A DNA stretch of 18,636 bases from Cytophagales bacterium (GTDB lineage Bacteria > Bacteroidota > Bacteroidia > Cytophagales > Cyclobacteriaceae): positions 1-18,636 of the forward strand of contig JAJCYL010000268.1 in NCBI GenBank assembly GCA_029262955.1, in the 5' to 3' direction. The translations under genes were made by a program, and so were the position numbers. Positions 1 to 8,043 of the stretch are shown piece after piece. The stretch's first letter is position 1; every line of letters starts with the position of its first letter. The notes beneath the pieces are model-generated. The model saw only the letters and a list, made by a program, of their open reading frames with translations. It searched no databases and was not told the DNA's origin.

Positions 1-844
1 GTTGGTTGAAGTGGTTTTTGCTGTAATTCGAAAACATCCCATTAATGAAGGCTACCTGGTAACTGGTATGCTAATTCCATTAGTGATGCCACCGACAATT
101 CCACTGTGGCAAGTTGCTATGGCCAGTATTTTTGCCGTAATTATTGCGAAAGAGGCGTTTGGAGGTACCGGTATGAATGTACTCAACGTGGCATTAACCG
201 CAAGAGCCTTCTTATATTTTGCCTATCCAACTGATATTTCGGGTGAGGTTTGGACTTATTTTGGAGACAAGGCTCCGGCAGATGGATTTTCAGGAGCAAC
301 CGCGTTGTCATTGGGTGCGGCTACCACAACAGGCGAATCTGCACAGCCCCTGATCACCCAATTGGATCAGGCGGGTTTCAGCTTTTTCGACTTAATGATG
401 GGTTATGTTCCAGGTTCAATAGGTGAAACATCCACAATCATGTGCCTGATAGGTGCTTTGATCTTAGTGGCCACCGGAGTTGGCAGCTGGAAAATAATTG
501 TAAGCGTATTTGGTGGTGCCTATTTTATGGGATTGCTATTTAATCTGGTAGGTGCAAATGATTTCATGAACCTTCCTCCACAGTATCATTGGGTAGCTGG
601 TGGACTGGCTTTTGGGGCTGTATTTATGGCTACTGATCCGGTAACAGCAGCTCAAACTGAAAGGGGTAAATGGATTTATGGTTTTCTTATTGGTATGTTT
701 ACTGTAATTATCAGGATCTTCAATCCTGCATATCCGGAGGGGATAATGTTAGCCATTCTTTTCATGAATGTCTTCGCCCCTTTGATTGATTATAATGTAG
801 TTAATGCGAACAAAAAAAGGAGATTGAAACGTGCAACAGTCTAA
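1..844 (+). CDS. nqrB: Na+-translocating NADH:quinone reductase subunit B (5' end missing)
   Basis: Integral membrane subunit of the sodium-pumping NADH:quinone oxidoreductase; it carries a covalent FMN and takes part in sodium and quinone handling. The reading frame is open from base 2, and 280 residues are visible. The flavinylation motif SGAT lies at fragment residues 97-100, with the FMN-accepting Thr at bases 299-301, followed by ALSLGAATTTGE. In Vibrio cholerae NqrB (about 415 residues) this Thr is residue 236, so roughly 135 N-terminal residues lie upstream of the window. Several hydrophobic helices and the C-terminal segment with ATDPVTAA (about 210-217) and a short basic tail follow. 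It overlaps nqrC by 14 bases, which suggests translational coupling. Family identification is secure; only the start is unknown. Confidence 0.97.
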   Translation, partial: LVEVVFAVIRKHPINEGYLVTGMLIPLVMPPTIPLWQVAMASIFAVIIAKEAFGGTGMNVLNVALTARAFLYFAYPTDISGEVWTYFGDKAPADGFSGATALSLGAATTTGESAQPLITQLDQAGFSFFDLMMGYVPGSIGETSTIMCLIGALILVATGVGSWKIIVSVFGGAYFMGLLFNLVGANDFMNLPPQYHWVAGGLAFGAVFMATDPVTAAQTERGKWIYGFLIGMFTVIIRIFNPAYPEGIMLAILFMNVFAPLIDYNVVNANKKRRLKRATV

Positions 845-1577
845 CACTTATATCATTTTATTCTCCATCGGTTTGACGGTGGTGATTGGTGGTCTTTTGT
901 CGATCACTTCGGTTGCTTTGAAACCACTTCAGGATAAGCAGGTGGAACTGGATACAAAAAAGAGTATCCTAAGCGCGGTGATGGATATATCACACATTCA
1001 GGATCCCAATGAAATTCTGGAGGTTTATAGTCAGCGAGTAAAATCCTACGTGATCGATTATGAAGGTAATGTGGTAGAAAAAGATGCCAAGGGCAACGAT
1101 TTGGTTGCAGAAAAGGTAAATGTGTCTAAGAATTCTAAGCGGCCTAAAGAGGAACGCTTTTATCCGGTCTTTCAGACGATGGATGGTGACTCACCAGATG
1201 CCTACATCTTTCCGATGTACGGCCAGGGACTTTGGGATTGGATAGCCGGGTTCATAGCCTTGGATAAAGATCTGAATACCATTCGAGGTATGTCCTTTTC
1301 TCATAAGAGCGAAACCCCTGGTTTGGGAGCTAGAATAGCCGATGCTGAGATTCAGCAGAGGTATGTAGGGAAGAAAATTTATGATGGAGGGAACCTTGTG
1401 TCCGTAGAAATGATTAAAGGAGAGAAGGGAGAACCATTGGATGATCATCATATTGATGGAATGTCAGGTGCGACAATGACAGGTAAAGGAGTAAATGCCA
1501 TGATGTTAAAATATCTGGATGCTTATAAGAATTTTATTAAAAAAGCAAAGGCGGGCGGTAAAGTTACTGCCCTTTAA
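831..1577 (+). CDS. nqrC: Na+-translocating NADH:quinone reductase subunit C
   Basis: Periplasmic FMN-carrying subunit of the sodium pump, anchored by one N-terminal helix (residues about 8-28). The start is GTG inside the end of nqrB, preceded by an AAGGAGA-like ribosome binding site at 817-823. This start is favoured because it gives a complete anchor and a typical length (248 residues). The FMN-binding domain shows ETPGLGARI at 161-169 and the covalent attachment motif SGAT at 212-215, with Thr215 as the expected phosphoester site. ApbE is the known flavin transferase for this motif; no apbE is present here. It sits between nqrB (14-base overlap) and nqrD (26-base gap), in the usual order. 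Confidence 0.97.
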   Translation: MQQSNTYIILFSIGLTVVIGGLLSITSVALKPLQDKQVELDTKKSILSAVMDISHIQDPNEILEVYSQRVKSYVIDYEGNVVEKDAKGNDLVAEKVNVSKNSKRPKEERFYPVFQTMDGDSPDAYIFPMYGQGLWDWIAGFIALDKDLNTIRGMSFSHKSETPGLGARIADAEIQQRYVGKKIYDGGNLVSVEMIKGEKGEPLDDHHIDGMSGATMTGKGVNAMMLKYLDAYKNFIKKAKAGGKVTAL

Positions 1578-1603
1578 TATTGAACATAAAGGAAAGAATA
1601 TAG

Positions 1604-2287
1604 ATGAGTACTGAGACTTTGGAACAAGAACAGGCGGTCGTAGCGGTTAAAGAACCCAGAGAGCCACTGTTGTCTAAAAGAAGGAAAAAAATAGTTACCG
1701 ATCCTTTAGTAGACGACAATCCAATCACTGTTCAGGTATTAGGTATCTGTTCGGCATTAGCGGTTACCATCAAGATGGAACCAACTTTGACCATGGCGAT
1801 TGCAGTAACATTCGTAATTGTTTTCTCGAACTTGATTGTGTCATTGATTAGAAATTTTGTTCCGAATAGAATAAGGATTATTGTCCAATTGGCAATCATT
1901 GCGACGCTGGTTACGCTGGTAAGCGAATTGCTTAAGGCCTATTACTACGATATGTTTAAAGTACTTGGTGCCTATGTAGGGCTCATTATCACCAATTGTA
2001 TAGTAATGGGGCGTCTTGAGGCCTATGCAATGGCCAACAAGCCCTACGATTCAATTTTTGACGGTTTGGGAAGTGGTTTTGGTTATGCCTGGATCATTCT
2101 GGTGGTAGCTTTCTTTAGAGAGTTATTAGGATCGGGTTCATTTTTTGATTTCAAAATATTTGATGCTATTGGTTGGTCCAGCTTTCCAACCAATGGTTTA
2201 ATGGTAGATTCTATTGGTGCTTTTATGATCCTGGGTATCCTCATTTGGGTACAGCGTCATAAGACCGGATACGTTGAATCACACTAA
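1604..2287 (+). CDS. nqrD: Na+-translocating NADH:quinone reductase subunit D
   Basis: Polytopic membrane subunit that pairs with NqrE. Recent structures place an iron-sulfur centre between the two, ligated by two Cys from each. Here the Cys are C49 (LGICSALAVT) and C132 (ITNCIVMGR), exactly 20 residues later than V. cholerae C29 and C112. This protein therefore has a 20-residue longer, charged N-terminus rich in Glu followed by a KRRKK patch, presumably cytoplasmic. About six hydrophobic helices follow, with FFRELLGSG at about 166-174. AAAGGA at 1588-1593 is a plausible ribosome binding site for the ATG. The gap to nqrE is 11 bases, so cotranscription is very likely. Confidence 0.97.
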   Translation: MSTETLEQEQAVVAVKEPREPLLSKRRKKIVTDPLVDDNPITVQVLGICSALAVTIKMEPTLTMAIAVTFVIVFSNLIVSLIRNFVPNRIRIIVQLAIIATLVTLVSELLKAYYYDMFKVLGAYVGLIITNCIVMGRLEAYAMANKPYDSIFDGLGSGFGYAWIILVVAFFRELLGSGSFFDFKIFDAIGWSSFPTNGLMVDSIGAFMILGILIWVQRHKTGYVESH

Positions 2288-2298
2288 CAAAGACTTAC

Positions 2299-2910
2299 AT
2301 GGAAGCACTAAATATTATCATTAGAGGAATTTTCATAGACAATATGATTTTCACATACTTTTTGGGTATGTGTTCCTTTCTGGCCGTTTCTAAAAAAGTG
2401 AGCACTGCTTTTGGTCTTGGGATGGCTGTGATCTTCGTACTAACTATTACAGTTCCAATTAATTGGCTTATTCAGGAGAATATCTTGAAAGAAGGAGCTT
2501 TGGCGTGGATGGGAGGAGCATACGAGGTGATTGATTTGACTTTTATGCAATTCATAGTATTTATTGCTGTAATTGCTGCGATGGTACAATTGGTTGAGAT
2601 GGTAATTGAGAAAGCTTCACCTGCGCTTTATGGATCACTTGGTATCTTTCTTCCACTGATTGCTGTGAATTGTGCAATATTGGGTTCTTCACTCTTTATG
2701 GTTCAAAGAGATTACACCTTAGTTGAAGCGACTGCTTATGGTTTTGGGTCTGGCTCGGGATTCTTCCTCGCAATTATTGCACTGGCAGCTATTAGAGAAA
2801 AATTGAAGTACTCTAATGTTCCAGACGGTTTAAGAGGCCTTGGATTGACCATGCTAATTACCGGCCTAATGGGGCTGGCCTTCAAGTCATTTATTGGAGT
2901 AGTGATTTAA
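2299..2910 (+). CDS. nqrE: Na+-translocating NADH:quinone reductase subunit E
   Basis: Membrane subunit homologous to NqrD with inverted topology. C25 (FLGMCSFLAV) and C125 (IAVNCAILGS) match the iron-sulfur ligands C26 and C120 of V. cholerae NqrE. The central loop between them (about residues 60-78) is some six residues longer than in Vibrio. The C-terminus has the family hallmarks MVQRDYTL, GFGSGSGF and IREKLKYS-VPDGLRGLG. Length is 203 residues, close to the usual 198. It is the last nqr gene present: a strong hairpin terminator follows 16 bases after the stop, and no nqrF lies downstream within the window. Confidence 0.97.
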   Translation: MEALNIIIRGIFIDNMIFTYFLGMCSFLAVSKKVSTAFGLGMAVIFVLTITVPINWLIQENILKEGALAWMGGAYEVIDLTFMQFIVFIAVIAAMVQLVEMVIEKASPALYGSLGIFLPLIAVNCAILGSSLFMVQRDYTLVEATAYGFGSGSGFFLAIIALAAIREKLKYSNVPDGLRGLGLTMLITGLMGLAFKSFIGVVI

Positions 2911-2926
2911 TTCAACACAACGGAAT

Positions 2927-2960
2927 AAAAAGAGCCATGATTTAAATCATGGCTCTTTTT
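2927..2960 (+). terminator. Perfect palindromic intrinsic terminator after nqrE
   Basis: Perfect inverted repeat with two 17-base arms: AAAAAGAGCCATGATTT at 2927-2943 and its exact complement at 2944-2960, ending in TTTTT. The GC-containing part is GAGCCATGA/TCATGGCTC with a small AT loop. As A-run/hairpin/T-run it can act on both strands. It closes the nqr unit before the next gene. Confidence 0.9.
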
Positions 2961-2969
2961 AATTATAGA

Positions 2970-2996
2970 TTTGAATCTTCATTGGTACTAATTTTG
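2970..2996 (+). promoter_or_regulatory. Candidate Bacteroidota-type promoter of the small lipoprotein gene
   Basis: TAATTTTG at 2989-2996 matches the Bacteroidota -7 consensus TAnnTTTG completely. TTTG at 2970-2973 could be the -33 element, but the 15-base spacing is shorter than the usual 19-21. The -7 box is 30 bases before the ATG at 3027 and lies just after the nqr terminator, so independent transcription is plausible. Confidence 0.5.
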
Positions 2997-3026
2997 TAAA
3001 TCAACACGAAACATAAATTTATTTCT

Positions 3027-3359
3027 ATGAAATCTACTTTAAGACAATTAACTAATGTCGTTGCCTTCCTTTTAATCACGACAAGTTTATCAAGCTGCTT
3101 CGTAACTATGCATTACGTTGGAGAGGGTGGCACTTATGATGGGAAGACTATTTCTGAATACGACGTAAAAAAGAAAAAATGGTATTTGTTTTCAGGGATT
3201 CCATTGGACGACGTGACAGCTGATAAGGTAGCTGGCGATGCTAAGAACTACACTGCCAGGGAAACTTTATCGTTCGGTGACCTTTTGCTTTATGGTCTGA
3301 CTTTCGGAATTGCTTCACCACGAACAATTCGTATCTCAAAGAGTGCTGCTGAGAAATAG
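3027..3359 (+). CDS. Small Bor-like lipoprotein
   Basis: A 110-residue lipoprotein. A hydrophobic signal (residues 9-20) leads to the lipobox L21-S22-S23-C24, so Cys24 should be lipidated and the protein held at a membrane. The mature part contains a Lys-rich stretch, then WYLFSGIP (about 52-59) and, near the end, a hydrophobic segment DLLLYGLTFGIASPRTIRI (about 85-103). From memory this layout resembles the phage lambda Bor / Iss lipoprotein family (F-F-V-S-G-I-G then G-L-L-G-F-I-T-L-G-I-Y-T-P), which is about 97 residues long. That assignment is inference from pattern, not alignment. Bor gives serum resistance in E. coli; the role in free-living Bacteroidota is unknown. It is monocistronic, between its own promoter and a terminator. 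Confidence 0.75.
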   Translation: MKSTLRQLTNVVAFLLITTSLSSCFVTMHYVGEGGTYDGKTISEYDVKKKKWYLFSGIPLDDVTADKVAGDAKNYTARETLSFGDLLLYGLTFGIASPRTIRISKSAAEK

Positions 3360-3378
3360 GTTAGTGTCTATTTAAAGT

Positions 3379-3412
3379 AAAAATGGTTCAAGTATTCACT
3401 TGGACCATTTTT
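3379..3412. terminator. Bidirectional terminator between lipoprotein gene and RND operon
   Basis: Hairpin with 15-base arms, AAAAATGGTTCAAGT (3379-3393) and ACTTGGACCATTTTT (3398-3412), separated by a 4-base loop. The only imperfection is one G-U pair on the + transcript. A-run and T-run at either side allow termination from both directions. It lies 19 bases after the lipoprotein stop and 23 bases beyond the RND pump stop. Confidence 0.88.
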
Positions 3413-3435
3413 GGTTAGTGCAGAATATAATAATC

Positions 3436-6400
3436 CTAAGATACTCCAAAGTAGCGATTAATTCGTGCAAAGCCCAGATACATTACCGGGACTATAACTA
3501 ATGTTAAGAAAGTTGCAAATGTCAAACCAAAAATGATTGTCCAGGACATTGGCCCCCAGAAGACTACATTGTCCCCACCCATGTAGAAATCGGCATCATA
3601 TTCGGTGAAAAGAGTGAAAAAGTTAATGTTAATACCTACTGCTAAGGGAATTAGGCCCAATATTGTAGTTATTGCTGTCAGCAGAACAGGACGAAGCCTC
3701 GTTTTGCCAGCCTGAACAATTGAGGCAACGATATCATCAAAGGACAGCTTATCACGGCCAGTTTCAACACGCCTCCTCTTCCGACTTAATTCAATAAAAT
3801 CAATTAAAACAATGGCATTATTTACCACAATTCCGGCTAATGAGATAATGCCTATCATCGTCATGATAATTACAAATTCCATTCTGAAGACAATGAGTCC
3901 AAGGAAGACACCTATTGTGCTGAAAAGCACTGTAGTCATGATTATAAAAGGGGCTGTCATTTTATTGAATTGTGAAACAATAATCAAAAAAATCAAAAAT
4001 ACCGCCATCATTAAGGCCTTGCTCAAAAAAGCCAATTCTTTGGCCTGCTCTTCTTGTTCACCACCGAATTTGAATTCATAGCCGGGTGGCAATTTATAGT
4101 TAGCAAGCAATGATTTGATTTGATCATTTATTTCAGTCGGATTATAACCACCGATTACGTTTGAACTGATGTTAACTACTCTTTTAAGGTCCTTTCTTCG
4201 AACAGAACCATAGGTTGAACTTAACTCTGCCTTAGCCACGGCAGATATAGGAACCTGATGAATTTTACCACTCTGATTATCTCTAAAAACGATGCTTTTA
4301 TTCATGAGCGCATCTACGTCATAACGGTATTGATCCATTAACCGGAGTTGTATCTCATAATCATCCTCGCCCTGTTTGAATTTGGAAATCTCCTTTCCAA
4401 ATAGAGAGGTTCGGACCTCATTAGCCACCATGTAAGTAGATAGACCAAACCTTCGGGCTTTCTCACGATCTATATCTACAATGAGCTCCGGTTTACCAGT
4501 TTCAAGATCCGTCTTCAATTTCTCTATTCCGGCAATTCCGGATTCATTTATGAAATTCCTCATCGTTTCTGTGATGTTAACAAGCGTTGCGAAGTCCTCA
4601 CCTGATACCTCTATATTGATTGGTTTGCCAACCGGAGGCCCATCTGCGTTCTTGTCAACCGTTACAGCCACACCTGGATAACCAACTAACTCGGACCGAA
4701 TTTCTTCCATTATTTCTGTTGTGTTTTTGCCGTTTCTAAACTGGTATTCGACAAAATTGACAGTTATTCTGGCTTTATTTGGGGTATCTGATTGACCAAA
4801 AGAACTTGGATCATTAGGGTCTGAGGTGTCCTGTCCTACTTTTCCGATTACCGATTCAACGATGTCACGGTGAGGCTCGATGATTTTAAAGACCTTCTCT
4901 TCAATTCTTTTTGTGAATGCGTTAGTTGTTTCAATATCAGTGCCGACAGGGAACTCGATGAATACATTAACATACTTAGGAAGATTTACAGGGAAAAAGA
5001 TTACGCTTGGGGGAACAACCGCCATTAACATAATAGATATTATTAGCGCTGCAACTGTCCCTCCAAAGAAATAGATGGGATGCTTCCCTTTCAGGGCAAA
5101 GTTTAAAGTCTTAGAATAAATAGATTCAATAAAGGGCAGAAAAACACCTTGAAAACGACGAGAAAGCGGTACCAGTACATAGACGTTTAGTAACACTAAC
5201 AATGAAAATAAAACGCATAAATTACCCAGTGCAGTCATTCCAAATGCCAATAATAGCGCACCAACAACAAATACGATAACCACATTTCTCCACATCTTTT
5301 TTCGATCGATACCTTCACCGGTATCCACCTTCATGAAAGTGGCAATTAATACTGGGTTGATAACGAGAGCTACGAAGAGCGACGAACCGAGTGTAATCAT
5401 CAATGTAATAGGTAAGAATTTCATAAACTCACCCATAAGACCTGGCCAGAATGCCAGTGGTAAAAAAGCAGCTAGCGTAGTTGAGGTGGAGGATATAATT
5501 GGTAGCGCCACTTCTCCTACACCATTTTTGGTAGCTTTCCAGGGAGAATATCCCTCCTCCATTAAACGATAAACATTTTCGACCACAACAATTCCATTGT
5601 CCACTAACATTCCTAATGCCATGATTAGTGAGAATAGCACCATCATATTGATGGTGATATCAAAAGCACCTAGAATTATAAATGACATAAACATTGACAA
5701 CGGAATTGCCACACCAACAAACATGGCATTCCTGGTTCCCAGGAAAAATAATAAGACCAGTACAACGAGAATTACCCCTGAAATGATGTTGTTTTCCAAA
5801 TTGGATACCATATTCCTGGTAATATCAGATTGGTCATTGGTAATGGATATTTTAAGATCAGGGGGGAATGTTGTGATTTTAGCCTTCTCGATCACATTAT
5901 ATATCTTTTCAGTTGCTACCAGAAGGTTTTCTCCACTGCGCTTGACAACATCAACCATTACCACCGGCTGCATCTCCTCGCGGGCAAAGCTCTGTTTTTC
6001 TTTGTAGTCGAATTCTATTTCAGCGATGTCTCTTAGGTAAACAATATTTCCTTTTTCATGCTTGACAACTATCTCACTCATTTGCGATGGATCGTCAAAC
6101 TCACCCAAAACTCGAATGGACCTTCGTATTCCATCCTCGAGTATGCTGCCTCCTGAGAGCGTCACATTTTCAGCTTGAATAGCTTTTTCAATGTCACCGA
6201 AGTTGATACTTCGCGCCTCCATTTTGTATGGATTCACCATTATCTTAACTTCCCTTTCGTCTACGCCTCTGATTTCAACCTTTGATATTTCAATTATTTT
6301 TTCAATTTCGTCTTCGAGGTACTCGGCATAATCATTAAGTTCTTCTAAACTGTAATTTCCAGAAAGGTTAATGTTCAGAATAGGCAACTCAGAGAAGTTT

Positions 6401-6849
6401 AATTCAAAAACATTGGGATCATTTTCAAGATCAGTTGGTAATTCAGGATCAGCACGGTCAACAGCATCCTTTACCTTAATCAAGGCATCCTCGATATCCA
6501 TATCTGGCGAGAATTCAACAATGATTGTTGAATAGTCCTGCACCGAAGTAGATTTAATTTCATCTACTTCAGCAATAGAATTAATCTCTTTTTCAAGCGG
6601 CCTCGTAATTAGATTCTCCATATCAAGTGGAGAATTGCCAGGATGTGGAGTCCCTACATAAACGATTGGCTGATTAATCTCAGGATAAGAGTCTTTTGGT
6701 AACGTCAGGTAAGTTTGAATGCCCATTACGACCAATAAGAAAGTCAAGAAAAAAATGGTGGTTTTGTTCTTGAGTGCGAAATCCGTTAGTGCGAAATTCT
6801 TATAGATGGTCTCTTTATCTGGATTATTCGATGTATTCTCGGCTGCCAT
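3436..6849 (-). CDS. RND-superfamily efflux pump, inner membrane permease
   Basis: Proton-driven inner membrane pump of a tripartite exporter (AcrB/HAE-1-like), 1137 residues versus about 1050 for AcrB. The order is TM1 (about 32-50), first porter domain, TM2-TM6 (about 353-505), a linker with two further predicted helices (about 521-541 and 543-562), TM7 (591-612), second porter domain (to about 935) and TM8-TM12 (940-1127). The TM4 motif is LVDNGIVVVENV: Asp417 matches AcrB D407, but Asn418 replaces D408. In TM10 GIVVNNAIVLIDF puts Asn1010 at the AcrB K940 position. A short loop rich in Tyr/Asp/Gly lies before TM12 (1082-1096). The substrate cannot be read from sequence. It is the last gene of the operon, 15 bases after the adaptor gene, and has a Asn/Asp/Lys-rich cytosolic N-terminus. 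Confidence 0.95.
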   Translation of the reverse strand: MAAENTSNNPDKETIYKNFALTDFALKNKTTIFFLTFLLVVMGIQTYLTLPKDSYPEINQPIVYVGTPHPGNSPLDMENLITRPLEKEINSIAEVDEIKSTSVQDYSTIIVEFSPDMDIEDALIKVKDAVDRADPELPTDLENDPNVFELNFSELPILNINLSGNYSLEELNDYAEYLEDEIEKIIEISKVEIRGVDEREVKIMVNPYKMEARSINFGDIEKAIQAENVTLSGGSILEDGIRRSIRVLGEFDDPSQMSEIVVKHEKGNIVYLRDIAEIEFDYKEKQSFAREEMQPVVMVDVVKRSGENLLVATEKIYNVIEKAKITTFPPDLKISITNDQSDITRNMVSNLENNIISGVILVVLVLLFFLGTRNAMFVGVAIPLSMFMSFIILGAFDITINMMVLFSLIMALGMLVDNGIVVVENVYRLMEEGYSPWKATKNGVGEVALPIISSTSTTLAAFLPLAFWPGLMGEFMKFLPITLMITLGSSLFVALVINPVLIATFMKVDTGEGIDRKKMWRNVVIVFVVGALLLAFGMTALGNLCVLFSLLVLLNVYVLVPLSRRFQGVFLPFIESIYSKTLNFALKGKHPIYFFGGTVAALIISIMLMAVVPPSVIFFPVNLPKYVNVFIEFPVGTDIETTNAFTKRIEEKVFKIIEPHRDIVESVIGKVGQDTSDPNDPSSFGQSDTPNKARITVNFVEYQFRNGKNTTEIMEEIRSELVGYPGVAVTVDKNADGPPVGKPINIEVSGEDFATLVNITETMRNFINESGIAGIEKLKTDLETGKPELIVDIDREKARRFGLSTYMVANEVRTSLFGKEISKFKQGEDDYEIQLRLMDQYRYDVDALMNKSIVFRDNQSGKIHQVPISAVAKAELSSTYGSVRRKDLKRVVNISSNVIGGYNPTEINDQIKSLLANYKLPPGYEFKFGGEQEEQAKELAFLSKALMMAVFLIFLIIVSQFNKMTAPFIIMTTVLFSTIGVFLGLIVFRMEFVIIMTMIGIISLAGIVVNNAIVLIDFIELSRKRRRVETGRDKLSFDDIVASIVQAGKTRLRPVLLTAITTILGLIPLAVGININFFTLFTEYDADFYMGGDNVVFWGPMSWTIIFGLTFATFLTLVIVPVMYLGFARINRYFGVS

Positions 6850-6864
6850 AATTTCTTGTTTTGC

Positions 6865-8022
6865 TTAGTTTTGGGCAGTTGCCACTTGAATTTCAACTCC
6901 TTCTGTAACATCTCTAAAACCCTGATCAACCAGGACTTCATTTCCTTTCAATCCAGAAATTATTTCTGTTTGACTGTTGAAAGAAAGCCCTGTCTCGATA
7001 TGTAATTTTTGTGCAGTGACCGTATTATCATTAGTAGCAGTTATGTAGACAAAAGTGCCTTTGTCGTCACGTTGTATCAATTTAGTTGGAACAACGAAAG
7101 CATTATCGTTTTGGTAATCTTTCAATTTGAGAATCGAAACCTGGTTTGGTTTAAGGACAAAATCTACTGGAGAGAGTTCCACCTCAATAGAGAAAGTCCT
7201 GTTCTCTTTATTAATTACCTGACTTACAGAAGCTATCCTTGAAATCAGATTTTGATTTTGTGCAGGCAGATGAACATCCACTGCTTCCCCTTTGTTGAAT
7301 TTCCCGATATAATTTTCAGAAACATCAGCCTTGATATACATATCATTCGGATTGACTATCCTTACCAAAGGCAATCCTGGAGTAGCCATTTCTCCCACCT
7401 TAACAGGAATCTCATCAATTGAACCTGAGAACGGCGCCCTGACAGTAGCCTGGGCCAGTTGGCTGTTAACAGTCGTTAAACGACGTTCCAATGATTCTAC
7501 AGCATTCTTAGACTCTAAATATTGTATTTCAGTTCCTATTTTCTTTTCCCAAAGGTTGGATTGCCTCTCATGAATGATATTTGCGAGGTCAAGGGATGTT
7601 TTTAATTCCGCAATATTGTTACGGATGATATCAGCATCAAGCAAAACAAGAATCTGTCCTTTAGATACTCTTTGACCTTCCGTAGCTTTGATGGATTCAA
7701 TTCTACCACCAATTTCGGCGCTAATCAATACATTCTTTTTGGATTCCACAGCCCCTCTTACCTCAATTTTATGTTCGAACTGCTGAGGTATAACATTGGT
7801 TGTGCTTACCAGAATGACATTGCCAGCGTTTTTTCCGAACTCAGGGTCTAGCTGAGCAATTTCATTTTCTAGCTGAGCAATTTCAGCCTTTAAAGTAAGG
7901 GCCTGAGTTCTAATTTCAGAAAGCTTGTTCTTTTTGGCTTCAATGTCGCTTGTCTGTTCTCCGCATGCACTCAACAAAAGGAGGCTTAAGAAGAAAAACA
8001 ATGCATTTAGGTGAATTTTCAT
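6865..8022 (-). CDS. Periplasmic adaptor (membrane fusion) lipoprotein of RND efflux system
   Basis: Adaptor linking the RND pump to the outer membrane channel; 385 residues. The lipobox L17-S18-A19-C20 predicts lipid anchoring at Cys20. A coiled coil follows directly (about 28-59), with two near-identical heptads EIAQLE/EIAQLD. The barrel-sandwich (lipoyl-like) halves are at about 98-130 (SAEIGGRIESI...EGQRVSKGQILVLLD) and 190-222 (ATVRAPFSGSIDEI...VGEMATPG), split by an alpha hairpin (131-188). A beta-barrel and membrane-proximal domain complete the protein. The order channel-adaptor-pump, with gaps of 21 and 15 bases, indicates one transcript. The N-terminal coiled coil before the lipoyl domain is extra compared with AcrA. 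Confidence 0.95.
   Translation of the reverse strand: MKIHLNALFFFLSLLLLSACGEQTSDIEAKKNKLSEIRTQALTLKAEIAQLENEIAQLDPEFGKNAGNVILVSTTNVIPQQFEHKIEVRGAVESKKNVLISAEIGGRIESIKATEGQRVSKGQILVLLDADIIRNNIAELKTSLDLANIIHERQSNLWEKKIGTEIQYLESKNAVESLERRLTTVNSQLAQATVRAPFSGSIDEIPVKVGEMATPGLPLVRIVNPNDMYIKADVSENYIGKFNKGEAVDVHLPAQNQNLISRIASVSQVINKENRTFSIEVELSPVDFVLKPNQVSILKLKDYQNDNAFVVPTKLIQRDDKGTFVYITATNDNTVTAQKLHIETGLSFNSQTEIISGLKGNEVLVDQGFRDVTEGVEIQVATAQN
7847..7888 (-). repeat. 21-bp tandem duplication encoding one coiled-coil heptad
   Basis: The 18-base word TCTAGCTGAGCAATTTCA (as written on +) occurs at 7847-7864 and again at 7868-7885, giving a 21-base period. The units encode the heptads around residues 47-52 and 54-59 of the adaptor. 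The phase is preserved, so the duplication lengthens the coiled coil by exactly one heptad. Confidence 0.85.
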
Positions 8023-8043
8023 TTATGTTGAGTATTTAGGTTA

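Noticed and set aside
3812..6036. Several + strand open frames opposite the RND pump gene (up to 136 residues)
   Set aside because: They lie wholly antisense to a well supported gene, have low-complexity Thr/Ile/Ser-rich composition and no start signals.
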